From positions 1-64,000 of the forward strand of contig JAIBAP010000025.1 in NCBI GenBank assembly GCA_019695115.1: 64,000 nt of DNA, in the 5' to 3' direction. Below, piece by piece: positions 8,072 to 17,623 of the stretch. A program made the position numbers and the translations under genes. The notes below the pieces were generated by a model. The model had not been told where the DNA came from, ran no database searches, and saw nothing but the letters and a program-made list of their open reading frames with translations. This stretch comes from Caldilineales bacterium. Its GTDB lineage: Bacteria; Chloroflexota; Anaerolineae; J102. Within the stretch, counting starts at the first letter, position 1. Every line of letters begins with the position of its first letter.

Positions 8072-8608
8072 TCAGGCTTTGGTGTAGCGACGCAGGACCA
8101 GGTAGAGGCCGAGGACGATGAGGGCGACGGGCCAGGCGAAGCGCAGCCCTTCCAGCACTTTGATACCACTGTCGCCGGCCAGCAGCAGGCCGCCGATGGC
8201 AGCCAGGATGCCGCCAGGGATGAGCGGCCACCACACCACTTTGGGGCCGACAAAGCGGGAGAGCAGGGTGATCAAGACCCAGCCGCCGGCGAAGCAGAGC
8301 AGGAAGATGCCGCCCTGGGCCGTTTCGCTCATCGGCGCCCAGGATTGCTCGATCAGGATGGCGCCGAGGCCGATGCCGCCCAGGATGCCACCGGGGACGA
8401 GCAGGCCGGCGGTACGGGTGAGCAGCCCCCAGACCAGGAAGATGATGGCCAGAGTTGGCAGGACGAGGAGGCCGAGACTTTCGAGGTTGAAGAACTGGCC
8501 GATCAAGGTCAGGACGCCGATGAGGATGAGGGCGATGCCGCCGACCAGCAGGTTGCGGGTGGGGCGGGGGGTGGGAAGTGAGGTGTTGGGGGGGAGTTGG
8601 GTGGTCAT
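8072..8608 (-). CDS. LiaF/LiaI-like transmembrane protein
   Basis: A 178-residue membrane protein. After a Thr-Pro-rich N-terminus it has about six hydrophobic segments in pairs, with the repeated pattern of a glycine-rich turn between helices (GGIALILIG, PGGILGGIG, PGGILAAIGG). This is the LiaI-LiaF-like transmembrane region found in envelope-stress proteins and phage-shock-like modules. The start at 8608 (MTTQLPPNTS) avoids an unlikely basic leader. The C-terminal LiaF sensory domain is absent. It precedes the ABC exporter and two-component system, which suggests a role in membrane-stress sensing; this is positional inference only. Confidence 0.7.
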   Translation of the reverse strand: MTTQLPPNTSLPTPRPTRNLLVGGIALILIGVLTLIGQFFNLESLGLLVLPTLAIIFLVWGLLTRTAGLLVPGGILGGIGLGAILIEQSWAPMSETAQGGIFLLCFAGGWVLITLLSRFVGPKVVWWPLIPGGILAAIGGLLLAGDSGIKVLEGLRFAWPVALIVLGLYLVLRRYTKA

Positions 8609-8765
8609 GGCAGATGCTCCGGGGTTTGCTGCGGCCGCAGGAAGCGGTGAAGTTCGAATCGATGTTGCTTGCAGCATACGCCCGTTGGGGTCATGTCGGG
8701 GAGTGCAGGAGGTCACATGTCGGGTCATGTGCTGCGGCGTCTCGGTCTTGCAGCGATGGCGAAGT

Positions 8766-8820
8766 CAGCACCCCCAGGTGGGGCTTAGGTGACTGAAGCC
8801 CCCCGGGGGGCGTGCCTACT
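8766..8820. repeat. dispersed imperfect hairpin element
   Basis: The core GTCAGCACCCCCAGGTGGGG is followed by a C/G-rich partner arm. The same core occurs at about 28.48, 28.56, 45.43 and 45.50 kb. The region 8609-8992 otherwise holds only the promoter of the Rieske operon and no gene. Confidence 0.7.
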
Positions 8821-8862
8821 CCACCTGTTGTGACGATGCAAACGATTGTTCCTTTTATCACT

Positions 8863-8891
8863 TTGACACCCCTTCCCCACCGTGCTATAAT
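8863..8891 (+). promoter_or_regulatory. sigma-70 consensus promoter of the bc operon
   Basis: A perfect TTGACA (8863-8868) and a perfect TATAAT (8886-8891) are separated by 17 bp. Transcription would begin near 8898, leaving a leader of about 95 bases before the Rieske gene. The leader contains GAAACGGTTTC-like inverted bases whose role is unclear. Confidence 0.85.
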
Positions 8892-8992
8892 CCCGCCCCG
8901 TTGCCTGAGAAACGGTTTCAGGCGCTGGCCCGGATCAGGGCCGTTTCGTCATTCCTTTTTCGATTCATTCGTTTCGAGGGTGTGTTTCATCT

Positions 8993-9820
8993 ATGGCCGA
9001 TACCGAGACTTCAACCCATGTGGAAATGACCAAAGAAGAACGCATCGCCGCCGCCAAAGCGCGAGCCGCCGAACGGGCCGGGGCCACGGCAGCCAGCGCC
9101 GCCAGGCCCGCCGCCGAGGGCGAAGAAGGGCCGAGCGAGGCGGCGCAGCGATTCCAGGCGATCAAGGAAGGTCAGAAAGCCACACCAAGCCGCAAAGAGC
9201 GCGAGGCCGCCCTGCTCAACCGTGCAGTCGATATCGCTCCCCGCGCCAGCATCGAGGCCATGCCGCAGGCCGCCCCGCGCAAGGCCGATGTCCTACCGAT
9301 CAACCGCCGCGAGTTCCTCACCTATGCCTGGGGCGGGGCCATGGGCCTGGTGCTTGCTCAGGGTGGTCTGGCGACGCTCTGGTTCTCTTATCCTCGCTTC
9401 CGAGAAGGCGAATTTGGCGGCGTCTTCACCCTGACCGATGTGCCCGAGGCCGGCGTCAAACCCGGCGAGAACCTGACGGGCAAGTTCTGGTGGGCGAACA
9501 CGGCCGACGGCATCGCCGCCCTTTACAAGGTATGCACCCACCTCGGCTGCCTGTTCGAATGGAAAGACCAGACCTCGCGCTTCGAATGCCCGTGTCACGG
9601 TTCCAAATTCAATCAGGCAGGCCGAAACATCCACGGCCCGGCGGCCCGCGATCTCGATCAGTTTGTCGTCGCGGTCTTGGATTCTTCAGGCACCCAAGTC
9701 GACCAGACGACCGAGGACCATCGCTATGTGAGTGTCGTCGCTGGCGCCAGCTACAAAGTCGACACCGGTCGCAAGCTGGTAGGCCGTCCATCTGATCCAG
9801 CCCTTCAAGTGGAGGCTTGA
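8993..9820 (+). CDS. qcrA: Rieske iron-sulfur subunit of a bc-type complex
   Basis: A 275-residue protein. Its long charged cytoplasmic N-terminus (1-100) is rich in Ala, Glu and Lys. A membrane anchor (about 110-132) is preceded by [13 protein letters not shown], a twin-arginine-like signal. The Rieske fold binds a [2Fe-2S] cluster through C181 and H183 in CTHLGC and C199 and H202 in CPCHGS; C186 and C201 form the usual disulfide. It takes one electron from quinol at the Qo site and passes it to cytochrome c. It is the first gene of the operon, 2 bp before cytochrome b. Confidence 0.93.
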   Translation: MADTETSTHVEMTKEERIAAAKARAAERAGATAASAARPAAEGEEGPSEAAQRFQAIKEGQKATPSRKEREAALLNRAVDIAPRASIEAMPQAAPRKADVLPINRREFLTYAWGGAMGLVLAQGGLATLWFSYPRFREGEFGGVFTLTDVPEAGVKPGENLTGKFWWANTADGIAALYKVCTHLGCLFEWKDQTSRFECPCHGSKFNQAGRNIHGPAARDLDQFVVAVLDSSGTQVDQTTEDHRYVSVVAGASYKVDTGRKLVGRPSDPALQVEA

Positions 9821-9822
9821 AC

Positions 9823-11436
9823 ATGAGCATCAGTCAGGATATCAAAGGCCAGGGAGTGCGCGGGGCCATCGGCAAGAAGGCCGATTCGGTCTTCGAGCGC
9901 GTCACCGCCGGCATCCCCTGGCGGGATTTTCGCAAGATGCTGCGCGGCGATCCCCCCGACCGCCCTAACCCACGCCTGAAACCTCACTCCGAGTCCTTCT
10001 GGCTCCACATCAAACCCACCTACTATCACGAGGCCGTGACGCGAGTCACGCACACCTTCCGCCTGGGCCTCCTCAGCACCTACCTTTTCTTCATCGAATT
10101 GGTGACGGGCTTGATCCTGATGGTGTGGTATGCGCCCACGCCCGAGCGGGCCTACTCCGACATGGTCCGGCTGCTCTCGAACGTGCCGCTGGGCCAACTG
10201 ATGCGGGATATCCACCGTTTGGGGGCGGAGGCGATGGTGATCGTCGTCTTCCTCCACATGGTGCGCACCTTCCTGACCGGCTCCTACAAAAAGCCGCGGC
10301 AATTCACCTGGCTGACGGGCATCGTCCTCTTGGGCGCCACCCTCTTCCTCAGCTTCTCTGGCTATCTGCTGCCCTGGGATCAGCTTTCGTTCTGGGCCGT
10401 CACCATCGGCACCAGCATGGCCGAGGCCTCGCCCACACCACCAGGCACAGGCTTCATCGGCCAGGCCCTGTTCGGCACACCCGACTGGTTGGGGCAGTTC
10501 GTCAACCTCATCCTGCGCGGCGCGCCCGACATCGGCGCCAGCGGTCTCTTGCGTTTCTACCTGCTCCACATCTTCTTCCTGCCCCTGATCGTCATCTTCT
10601 TCTTCTTCTTCCACTACTACAAGGTCGTCCACTTTGGCATTTCGTTGCCGGCCAAGGAGGAGGAACCGGGGCAAGATACGGCCAGCCGCGTGCCGGCCGA
10701 CAGACGCCGCTACTACCTGATGGATGTGGCTATCGATGAGATTGCCTTGCTCTCGATCGTGACCCTGATCATCTTCGCCGCCAGCGCCTTCTTCTACGAC
10801 GCCAAACTGGAGCATATCGCCAACCCCCTGAAGACGCCACTGCACACCACGGCCCCCTGGTACTTCTACTGGTTGCAGGGGCTGCTGAAAATCGGCAACA
10901 AGGTCTTCTGGGGCTTGCTCGTGCCGGGCATTGCCGTAGGCTTGCTCACACTCTTACCCTATCTAGACTACAACCCCATGCGCCGGGGCAAAGACCGCCG
11001 CGGGATGCTGGTCATCGGCTTCACAGTCATCTCGGCCCTGGCGGTGCTCTCGTTCATGGGCCTGCCGCTGTATGCCGTCCAGTCGCCTCCGGCCGAAGAA
11101 GTGGTGCAGGAGTTCATGCCTGAAGAAGGCGTCGGCCCGATGCGCGAAGTGCCATGGCCAGAGTTGGAGGTCGGCGTCTATGACACGCGCACCTTCGTCG
11201 GCAGCGTCCCGCTCTCGGAATTCGAGCATGTCCTGCTCGATTTCGCCAAGCGCATCGAATCGAACCCAGGGCTGGCCGGCGGCTACGGCATCGTCACCAT
11301 CGAAGCCGCCCAACCTGGTCTGAAACGGATCAAGTTCGAGATCGACTACACCGGCGCCGATGGCGCGGCAAAGCAGTTCGTCAAGCCCTTCTACCTGCAC
11401 GAAAACTCGCTGTACTGGGAACAGTTCAACTTCTGA
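9823..11436 (+). CDS. qcrB: cytochrome b of a quinol:cytochrome c oxidoreductase
   Basis: A 537-residue membrane protein holding two b haems between helices B and D. The ligands are H131 and H145, and H249 and H264; the 14-residue spacing in helix D resembles cytochrome b6. The C-terminal half carries the helices that correspond to subunit IV and then a soluble tail (about 440-537). At the place of the Qo-site motif PEWY the sequence reads APWY, so the usual acidic residue is replaced by proline. The start at 9823 (MSISQD) follows a GTGGAGG ribosome site. Confidence 0.92.
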   Translation: MSISQDIKGQGVRGAIGKKADSVFERVTAGIPWRDFRKMLRGDPPDRPNPRLKPHSESFWLHIKPTYYHEAVTRVTHTFRLGLLSTYLFFIELVTGLILMVWYAPTPERAYSDMVRLLSNVPLGQLMRDIHRLGAEAMVIVVFLHMVRTFLTGSYKKPRQFTWLTGIVLLGATLFLSFSGYLLPWDQLSFWAVTIGTSMAEASPTPPGTGFIGQALFGTPDWLGQFVNLILRGAPDIGASGLLRFYLLHIFFLPLIVIFFFFFHYYKVVHFGISLPAKEEEPGQDTASRVPADRRRYYLMDVAIDEIALLSIVTLIIFAASAFFYDAKLEHIANPLKTPLHTTAPWYFYWLQGLLKIGNKVFWGLLVPGIAVGLLTLLPYLDYNPMRRGKDRRGMLVIGFTVISALAVLSFMGLPLYAVQSPPAEEVVQEFMPEEGVGPMREVPWPELEVGVYDTRTFVGSVPLSEFEHVLLDFAKRIESNPGLAGGYGIVTIEAAQPGLKRIKFEIDYTGADGAAKQFVKPFYLHENSLYWEQFNF

Positions 11437-11454
11437 GGAGGTCAAGAAACAACC

Positions 11455-12597
11455 ATGTACGGAATTTCACGCCTTCTCGTTGCCACCGTTGGCATCGTCG
11501 CCATGTTCGTCGTCGTGCTGCTCTATGGCGCGGCCGAAAACGATCGCATGGAGAGCTACGCCGCCAATTTCAAGGGCCGCGAGATAGAGGCCGGCGCCGA
11601 CCTCTATTTCCAGGCTTGCACTGCCTGTCATGGACAGCACGGCGAGGGCCTGGTCGGCCCGGCCCTGAACGCCGCCGATCTGTTGGTGAACGCGCCGGGC
11701 GAGACCCGTCCCCCGCGTCTGATCACGAAAAACTACGTCGGTGATTTGCGCAGCTACCTTGAGGGCACCATCACCTACGGTCGCGTGGGCACGGTAATGC
11801 CGGCCTGGGGCCAGGCTGCTGGCGGCCCCTTCCGGCCCGACCAGGTGCATTCGCTCGCCTCCTTCATCATGAACTGGGGCCTGGACCCTGGCAAACAATG
11901 GGGTGGAGCGCCCGATCGCGTCGCCATCGGCGGCGTCGAACCGGTCACCGTGGCCGGCCCGGCCATCGCCCCCACCCCGCCCGCACGCGACGTCCAAAGC
12001 CCGGCCCTGGGACGATACCTCTTCGAAGGTCCGGCCGGCTGCATCGAGTGCCACACCCTCAACGGCGTTGGCGCTGCCACAGGGCCTGTCCTGGATGGCG
12101 TGGTGCAGGCGAAAGGTCGGGACTATGTGCGCAATGCCATCGTCAATCCCGAGAACACCGTCGCCGCCGGCCATGCCCCAGGCATCATGCCCGAAACCTT
12201 CAACTTCAGTATGACCGACATCGAGATCGAGTCGTTGATCGACTACCTCGAGAACCCAGCTGCGGCAGCGCCGGCAGCCACTGGCGCCACCCTGGCAGCC
12301 AGCGGTGGACTGGACGGCCAGCAGGTCGCCAACAACGCCGGCTGCCAGGCCTGCCACTCGCTGGACGGCAGCAAGATCGTCGGCCCCAGTTGGAAAGGTC
12401 TCTTCGGCTCGACCAGAGAGTTCGAAGATGGCAGTACGGTCACAGCCGACGAAGCCTATGTGCACGAGTCCATCGTCAACCCGAATGCCAAGATCGTCAA
12501 GGGCTTCCAGCCCAACTTGATGCCCGCCACCTATGCCCAAACCCTGAGCGAAGATCAGATCACGGCGATCATCGAGTTCATCAAGACGCTGCAATAG
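11455..12597 (+). CDS. three-haem cytochrome c of the bc-type complex
   Basis: A 380-residue protein with an uncleaved N-terminal anchor (about 6-25) and three monohaem cytochrome c domains in a row. The haem sites are C55-C58-H59, C196-C199-H200 and C297-C300-H301. Each domain has a plausible Met ligand (GTVMPAWG, GIMPETF, NLMPATY). A Pro-Ala linker separates domains one and two. It would act as the electron exit of the complex, replacing cytochrome c1. A GAGGAGG ribosome site lies 18 bp after the cytochrome b stop. Confidence 0.92.
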   Translation: MYGISRLLVATVGIVAMFVVVLLYGAAENDRMESYAANFKGREIEAGADLYFQACTACHGQHGEGLVGPALNAADLLVNAPGETRPPRLITKNYVGDLRSYLEGTITYGRVGTVMPAWGQAAGGPFRPDQVHSLASFIMNWGLDPGKQWGGAPDRVAIGGVEPVTVAGPAIAPTPPARDVQSPALGRYLFEGPAGCIECHTLNGVGAATGPVLDGVVQAKGRDYVRNAIVNPENTVAAGHAPGIMPETFNFSMTDIEIESLIDYLENPAAAAPAATGATLAASGGLDGQQVANNAGCQACHSLDGSKIVGPSWKGLFGSTREFEDGSTVTADEAYVHESIVNPNAKIVKGFQPNLMPATYAQTLSEDQITAIIEFIKTLQ

Positions 12598-12620
12598 CCT
12601 CCACCCACCTCGACACCTGC

Positions 12621-12657
12621 AAAGGCCCCTCTGCCCAGAGGGGCCTTTCTCTTTTTC
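12621..12657 (+). terminator. intrinsic terminator of the bc operon
   Basis: A 13-bp perfect stem (AAAGGCCCCTCTG and its complement) with a 2-base loop is followed by TCTCTTTTTC. It lies 24 bp after the cytochrome c stop. Confidence 0.92.
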
Positions 12658-12660
12658 AGC

Positions 12661-12810
12661 CCGATCCCCCCCCATCCGCGCATCCCAGTAATCCGCCCAC
12701 CCTCCTCATCCGCTCATCCCAGCAATCCGCCCATCCCCCCATCCCCCCACCCGCTCATCCCAGCAATCCGCCCATCCACCCCCATCCGCCCACCCTGACC
12801 TCCGATCACG
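12661..12810. repeat. C-rich degenerate repeats shared with 6.8-7.0 kb
   Basis: Many CCATCC, CCGCCCA and CTCATCCCAGCAATCCGC units are repeated irregularly. The last is the inverse of the spacer in the 74-bp tandem repeat at 6787-7035. No gene is visible between the terminator and the next stop codon. Confidence 0.8.
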
Positions 12811-12842
12811 GAAGGCCCTTCTCTTTTTCGGCCCTGCTCCTT

Positions 12843-15170
12843 CTACCGTCGTCCCCGCGCCCTCTCCCCGACCCATCCCCCGCCCATCGCCAGCAACACC
12901 CCCGCCGCCACCAGCAAACCGACGACGAACGGTCGTGAACGAAACCGCAGCTCCACCTGATGCTGGCCAGCCGGCACCTGCACCGCCTGCCAGACGCCAT
13001 CGGCCCGCAACACCGGCTGCCAGGCCCCCCCGTCAATCCTTGCCTCCCAGCCCGGATACCAGGTCTGGCTAACCAAAAGCACATCCGGCGCCGACGAATC
13101 GGTCATCAGCCGCATATCATTGGCGCGCTGTGAAGCCACCGTCGCGCTGCCGCCCGGCCCGTTCTGCGCTTCCCCACCCTCCAGCGCCGCCTCCGCCAGC
13201 GGCTGGAAAGCCGGGGAACGCACCGCCGCCCGTGCCGCCGCCAGGTCGGGAACCGGCGTCGCCCGGCCCAGCAGGTGGGCGCGGGGCTGGAAACGCCGGT
13301 TGCGATACAGGTTCAGGTCGGGGTCGCCATCGAAGACCAGCTCCCACACCTGCCAATCGAGCGTCACATCCTTGCGCCCCAGCACATATTTCGTATTGAG
13401 CAAGGCATACAAATCGGTGCTGCGGCTGCCCACGGCGTTCCAATAATCCACATAATAGCCCAGGGTCAGGGGATTGGCGACGCCCCAGACATCGTACAGA
13501 CCATGCAACTGGGCCGTATCAGGCTGCCAGAGGGCGTCGATGTCGGTGCGGGCGTCGAGGCGATAGAGATCGGGGTCGGTGGCCAGGAAATCGACAAGAG
13601 CCTGGCGGTAGAAATTCGCCGTCGGTTCGTCGCTCGAAATATCCTCATACGCCCCCAACGAAGCCAGATCGACGAGCACCAGGGCCACAGCCAGAGCTGC
13701 GAACAAACCCGGCCGTATCCAGCCCCGGTAGCGGGCATAAAGCAGCGCCAACCCGGCCACAAAGAAGAGGGCGAACTGCATGAGGGCAATGGTGACGATG
13801 CTGGCACGCAAGTGCTGGGCGGCTGCGGCATCTTGCGTGAGGAGGAGCACGGCGTAAATCAGGGGGATGGCAACGGCGATGAGGATGATGAGCAGCGTGC
13901 GGCAGAAGCGCCAAAAAGCGGCGAAAGCGGCCCTGTCCGCCTCCGACCACGCCTCCATCATCGCCTGCAACCCGCGCCCCGCCAGCAAGGCCAGGCTGAG
14001 GTCGAAGACAAAGATGAAACGGGCCGGGGCGCGCAGTTGTTCCAGACCGGGCAGCAGCCAGGTCAGCCAGCCATGAATGATGCTGTAGACGCCGAGGCTG
14101 AAAGCCAACGCCAGCGCCGCCAGCCCCACCAGCAGCCAACTCCGCCGGTCGCGGCGCAGCAGAACGCCGAGGACCGCCAGCAGCAAGGTGAGGATGCCGA
14201 CATAGCCCGCCTCGACCCGCGGCCACAGGCCCCAGTGCAGGGCCGGGCCACGACCGAAAAAGTTCGGCAGGATGAGACCGATCAGTTGGGCGGGCGAGAG
14301 CGAATAAGCGACCGTCTCGGCGTAGCGCCACTCGGCCCGCTCGCTCAACCGGGCGAACTCGAAGCCAGGGAGCAGCAAAGGGGCCATCAGGCCCACCGTC
14401 ACCCCGGAGGTGATCACAAGCGTGATCACGGCCCTTCGCCAGGGCGGCTTGCCGTTGTTCCGGGACAGGATCAACCACAGGCCCACCCACATCGCCGCCG
14501 CCATCAGGCTGAAGAGCGTCATCTGCGGATGCCCGGCCAGCGAGCCAACCCCCAGCGCCAACCCGGCCACAGCCGCCCAGCGCCAGGCCCCGCCCCCGCC
14601 TTGCTGCAGGCTGCGATCCACGCCCCACAGAGCCAGCGGCAGCCAGCTTGCCACCGCAATCAAGTTCAGGTTACCGAAATGAACGATGAACAAGTCGCTG
14701 AACATAAAAGCCGTCGCCGCAAACAAGGCCCCCCATCGGCCCAGTTTCAGCCCCCGGCCCAGCAGGTAGGTCGTCGTCCCCGCCCACCAGATGTGCAACA
14801 AGACCAGCCATTGCATGTCGGCGTAGCGCAACCCCGGCCCCAGCCAGAAGCGCAGCAAGTGCGGCGGATAGAGGATACCCGACTGCACCTCAGCCACGAA
14901 CGGCGTCCCGCCGAACAGGTGCGGGTTCCACAGCGGCCACACCCCCTGGCGCAGGCTCTGTTGAATGAACGAATAGGTGGGGAACAGGAAGCTGCCCAGG
15001 TCGCCGCCATCGGCAGGCATAAAGACATCCCCGCTCACCAGTCGCCAGAAGAAGGCGAGCGTGAAGACGGCCAACAGACCGGGTGCGAGGACATCGAGCA
15101 GGAGCGAGCGGCGCCGCCAGGCCACCCATCCCAGCGCCAGCAGATAGAGCACGGCGAAAAGGAGAAACAT
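12843..15170 (-). CDS. YfhO-family multi-spanning membrane protein
   Basis: A 775-residue protein with a GT-C-like plan. About a dozen hydrophobic helices begin at residue 1. The first external loop has the acidic motif MPADGGDLGS and the segment PLWNPHLFGGTPF, both typical of YfhO proteins. A hydrophilic C-terminal domain (about 560-740) and one final helix (about 745-765) complete it. Family members are thought to transfer sugars from lipid-linked donors onto envelope polymers such as lipoteichoic acid. The start at 15170 (MFLLFAVLYL) was chosen because the frame further upstream is the shadow of the plus-strand membrane gene. Confidence 0.85.
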   Translation of the reverse strand: MFLLFAVLYLLALGWVAWRRRSLLLDVLAPGLLAVFTLAFFWRLVSGDVFMPADGGDLGSFLFPTYSFIQQSLRQGVWPLWNPHLFGGTPFVAEVQSGILYPPHLLRFWLGPGLRYADMQWLVLLHIWWAGTTTYLLGRGLKLGRWGALFAATAFMFSDLFIVHFGNLNLIAVASWLPLALWGVDRSLQQGGGGAWRWAAVAGLALGVGSLAGHPQMTLFSLMAAAMWVGLWLILSRNNGKPPWRRAVITLVITSGVTVGLMAPLLLPGFEFARLSERAEWRYAETVAYSLSPAQLIGLILPNFFGRGPALHWGLWPRVEAGYVGILTLLLAVLGVLLRRDRRSWLLVGLAALALAFSLGVYSIIHGWLTWLLPGLEQLRAPARFIFVFDLSLALLAGRGLQAMMEAWSEADRAAFAAFWRFCRTLLIILIAVAIPLIYAVLLLTQDAAAAQHLRASIVTIALMQFALFFVAGLALLYARYRGWIRPGLFAALAVALVLVDLASLGAYEDISSDEPTANFYRQALVDFLATDPDLYRLDARTDIDALWQPDTAQLHGLYDVWGVANPLTLGYYVDYWNAVGSRSTDLYALLNTKYVLGRKDVTLDWQVWELVFDGDPDLNLYRNRRFQPRAHLLGRATPVPDLAAARAAVRSPAFQPLAEAALEGGEAQNGPGGSATVASQRANDMRLMTDSSAPDVLLVSQTWYPGWEARIDGGAWQPVLRADGVWQAVQVPAGQHQVELRFRSRPFVVGLLVAAGVLLAMGGGWVGERARGRR

Positions 15171-15261
15171 GGGAAGCAGGATAGCAAAGTCGCCTACGAA
15201 CCACAAATCAGGGCCAAACACCGGACAGGTTGCAGCAACCAGCCAGCGAATGGGCCGCTGT

Positions 15262-15291
15262 TTGACCCTTGACCCGCCTCTGCCGCATACT
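15262..15291 (+). promoter_or_regulatory. probable promoter, leaderless
   Basis: TTGACC (15262-15267) and CATACT (15286-15291) are 18 bp apart. The next gene's ATG is at 15300, about where transcription should begin, and no ribosome site is present, so the transcript would be leaderless. Confidence 0.5.
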
Positions 15292-15299
15292 TGCCGGCC

Positions 15300-15944
15300 A
15301 TGACCACCCTTCGCCCCTCCCGCCTGCTCATGCTCCTGGGCGCCAGCCTGCTGGCTTGGCTGCTCGTCCTCGTCACCGCCCCCACCGAACGCACGCTGGG
15401 CACACTCGTCCGCTGGGTCTATGCCCACGCCAGCCTGACACAAGTGGCGCTGCTTTTCTTTTTGGCAGCGGCCGTCCTGGCTGTGGTCTACCTGACCGGC
15501 AAAGAAAGTTGGTATGACTGGTTTCGGGTGGCCGGTCTGGTGGCTCTGGGCCTCTGGCTGTTTGGTTTCATGCTTTCGATGGTTCCCGCCCGCCTGAGCT
15601 GGGGTGTGTGGGTGGATTGGAACGAGCCGCGCACCCAGCTCACCTTGCTCGTCCTTGTCTTGGGCGGCGTCGTCCTGTTCCTGGGTCGATGGGTCGATTC
15701 CCGCCGTTTCGACGCCCTTGCCCAGATTCTCTTCTCCGCCCTGGTGCTCCTCCTCAACCGCAACACCGGCGTTATTCGCCACCCCTTCAACCCCATTGGC
15801 AGCGCCGCCAGCACCGCCATTCCCCTCACCTACGGCCTCGTCTTCCTCATCGCCCTCTTTGCCAGTGGCGTACTCGTTCTGCTGCTGCTCAGCACCCGCC
15901 ACCCTCGACCAGCCGCCGCCCGGCCCTTCCGAACGACCCACTGA
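15300..15944 (+). CDS. uncharacterised six-helix membrane protein
   Basis: A 214-residue protein with about six hydrophobic segments (roughly 8-26, 42-62, 75-95, 112-130, 140-155 and 175-200). Short charged loops include KESWYDWFRV and VDWNEPRT. The overall plan resembles small cytochrome-assembly or transporter accessory proteins, but no diagnostic motif was recognised, so the function is not assigned. It is immediately followed (2 bp) by the NAD(P)HX repair gene and is probably co-transcribed with it. Confidence 0.7.
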   Translation: MTTLRPSRLLMLLGASLLAWLLVLVTAPTERTLGTLVRWVYAHASLTQVALLFFLAAAVLAVVYLTGKESWYDWFRVAGLVALGLWLFGFMLSMVPARLSWGVWVDWNEPRTQLTLLVLVLGGVVLFLGRWVDSRRFDALAQILFSALVLLLNRNTGVIRHPFNPIGSAASTAIPLTYGLVFLIALFASGVLVLLLLSTRHPRPAAARPFRTTH

Positions 15945-15946
15945 CC

Positions 15947-17575
15947 ATGAAGATCGTCACCGTCGCCCAGATGGTCGCGATGGAACAGGCGACCGACGCC
16001 GCCGGCTTCAGCTACGAGCAGATGATGGCTGCCGCCGGCCGCGCCCTGGCTGCCGCGACGGCGGAAACCATCGCGGGACAAGGCCCGCTCACCGCCCCCA
16101 TCCTCTTCCTCATCGGCCCCGGCAACAATGGCGGCGATGGCCTGGTGGCCTGCGCTCACTTGCAGGGACTCGGCGCGCCCGCCCGGCCGTACATCTGGAA
16201 ACGCAAGCGAGAGGGCGATCCGCTGCTGGAGGCGGTGAAGAATGTCGCCTGGGCGGAGCAGGATTCAGATTATGTCAAATTAGTGGAGATGGTCGAGCAT
16301 GCCGGGGTCATTGTCGATGCCCTGTTGGGAACCGGCGCCACTCGCCCCATCGGCGGCGACCTGGCCGACCTGCTGCGGGCCGTGCACGATGCCCTGGAAA
16401 CCCGCCATCGCGCCCAACCCGGCCTTTTCGACCCCGCCCGGCCCACCGCGCCCGCCCGGCCGCTGGTCATCGCCTGCGACTGTCCCAGCGGGCTGAACTG
16501 CGACACCGGCGGCCTCGACCCCCTGGCCCTGTCCGCCGACCAGACCGTGACCTTCGCCCTACCCAAAGCCGGGCATTTCTTGCAGCCCGGTGCTTCAGCT
16601 TGCGGACAACTGACCATCGCCGACATCGGCATCGACCGGCGGCTCGCTCCTACCGACGCCCCCGACCTGCTCACCCCCGCCGAAGTTGCCGCCCTCCTCC
16701 CCGCTCGTCCGGCCGCCGGGCACAAAGGCACCTTCGGCACGGCCCTGATCGTGGCCGGCAGCCGCAACTATCCGGGGGCCGCCGCCATCGCCTGTCAGTC
16801 GGCCTACCGGGCCGGGGCCGGGCTGGTGCGGCTGGCGGCCACCGCCCCGGTCGGGCAGTTGGTGGCCGACCACTTGCCCGAAGCCGTGCATTCCCCCCTG
16901 CCCTCGCACCCCCTGGCCGACGACGAACAAGCTGCGGCTGCGCTCTCGCCCGCCGCTCTGCCCCCGCTGCGCCACCTGCTCCCTGCCGCCGATGCCCTCC
17001 TGGTCGGCCCCGGCCTGGGTGCTCGGCCCGAGACCTTCGCCTTCGTCCGGCGGCTGCTGCTGGCCGAAGCCGGGAACCCGCCGGAGCTACCGCCGCTGTT
17101 GGCCGACGCCGACGCACTCAACGCCCTGGCCGATCAGCCTGATGGCCCCGCCCTGCTGCCACCCGGCAGCATCCTCACCCCCCACCCCGGCGAGATGGCC
17201 CGGCTGACCGGTCTGAGTACGAAGGAGATCAACGCCAACCGCTGGCAGGTCGCCCGGCGTTTTGCCGCTGCCTGGGGGCAGATCGTAGTGCTCAAGGGCG
17301 CCTTCACGGCCGTCGCCCACCCCGACGGCGCCCTGGCCATCAGCCCCTTTGCCGACGCCGCCCTGGCCACGGCCGGTTCGGGCGATGCCCTGGCGGGCGC
17401 CATTGTTGGCTTGCTGGCGCAAGGGCTGGATACCTGGGCAGCGGCCCGCGCCGGCGTCTATCTCCATGCCCTGGCCGGGCGGCTGGCGGCCCAATCACTC
17501 GGCCCCACCCTGCTGGCCTCCGACATCGCCCACCATCTCACACCAGCCTGGGCGCAGATGCAGCGCCTGGTCTGA
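15947..17575 (+). CDS. nnr: bifunctional NAD(P)H-hydrate epimerase / ADP-dependent dehydratase
   Basis: A 542-residue fusion. The N-terminal epimerase (about 1-225) has GPGNNGGDGLV and CDCPSGLNCDTG. The C-terminal ribokinase-like dehydratase (about 240-540) has HKGTFGTALIVAGS, GPGLG, LTPHPGEMARL and the catalytic ATAGSGDALAG. Together they repair damaged NAD(P)H hydrates made by glyceraldehyde-3-phosphate dehydrogenase or heat: the epimerase interconverts R and S forms and the dehydratase restores the S form using ADP. The start ATG at 15947 lies 2 bp after the preceding stop. The organisation matches E. coli Nnr. Confidence 0.94.
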   Translation: MKIVTVAQMVAMEQATDAAGFSYEQMMAAAGRALAAATAETIAGQGPLTAPILFLIGPGNNGGDGLVACAHLQGLGAPARPYIWKRKREGDPLLEAVKNVAWAEQDSDYVKLVEMVEHAGVIVDALLGTGATRPIGGDLADLLRAVHDALETRHRAQPGLFDPARPTAPARPLVIACDCPSGLNCDTGGLDPLALSADQTVTFALPKAGHFLQPGASACGQLTIADIGIDRRLAPTDAPDLLTPAEVAALLPARPAAGHKGTFGTALIVAGSRNYPGAAAIACQSAYRAGAGLVRLAATAPVGQLVADHLPEAVHSPLPSHPLADDEQAAAALSPAALPPLRHLLPAADALLVGPGLGARPETFAFVRRLLLAEAGNPPELPPLLADADALNALADQPDGPALLPPGSILTPHPGEMARLTGLSTKEINANRWQVARRFAAAWGQIVVLKGAFTAVAHPDGALAISPFADAALATAGSGDALAGAIVGLLAQGLDTWAAARAGVYLHALAGRLAAQSLGPTLLASDIAHHLTPAWAQMQRLV

Positions 17576-17623
17576 ACGGCGCAAGGGGCCGAAGAAAGGC
17601 AGCAAGAGGGGCGTGAGTGACGG

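Noticed and set aside
13275-15272. 665-codon plus-strand open frame
   Set aside because: It is antisense to the YfhO-type gene, is very rich in Gln, Arg and Pro, and has no recognisable domain.
15171-15941. N-terminal extension of the YfhO-type frame
   Set aside because: The extension overlaps the plus-strand membrane-protein gene and is low-complexity; the family start is at 15170.
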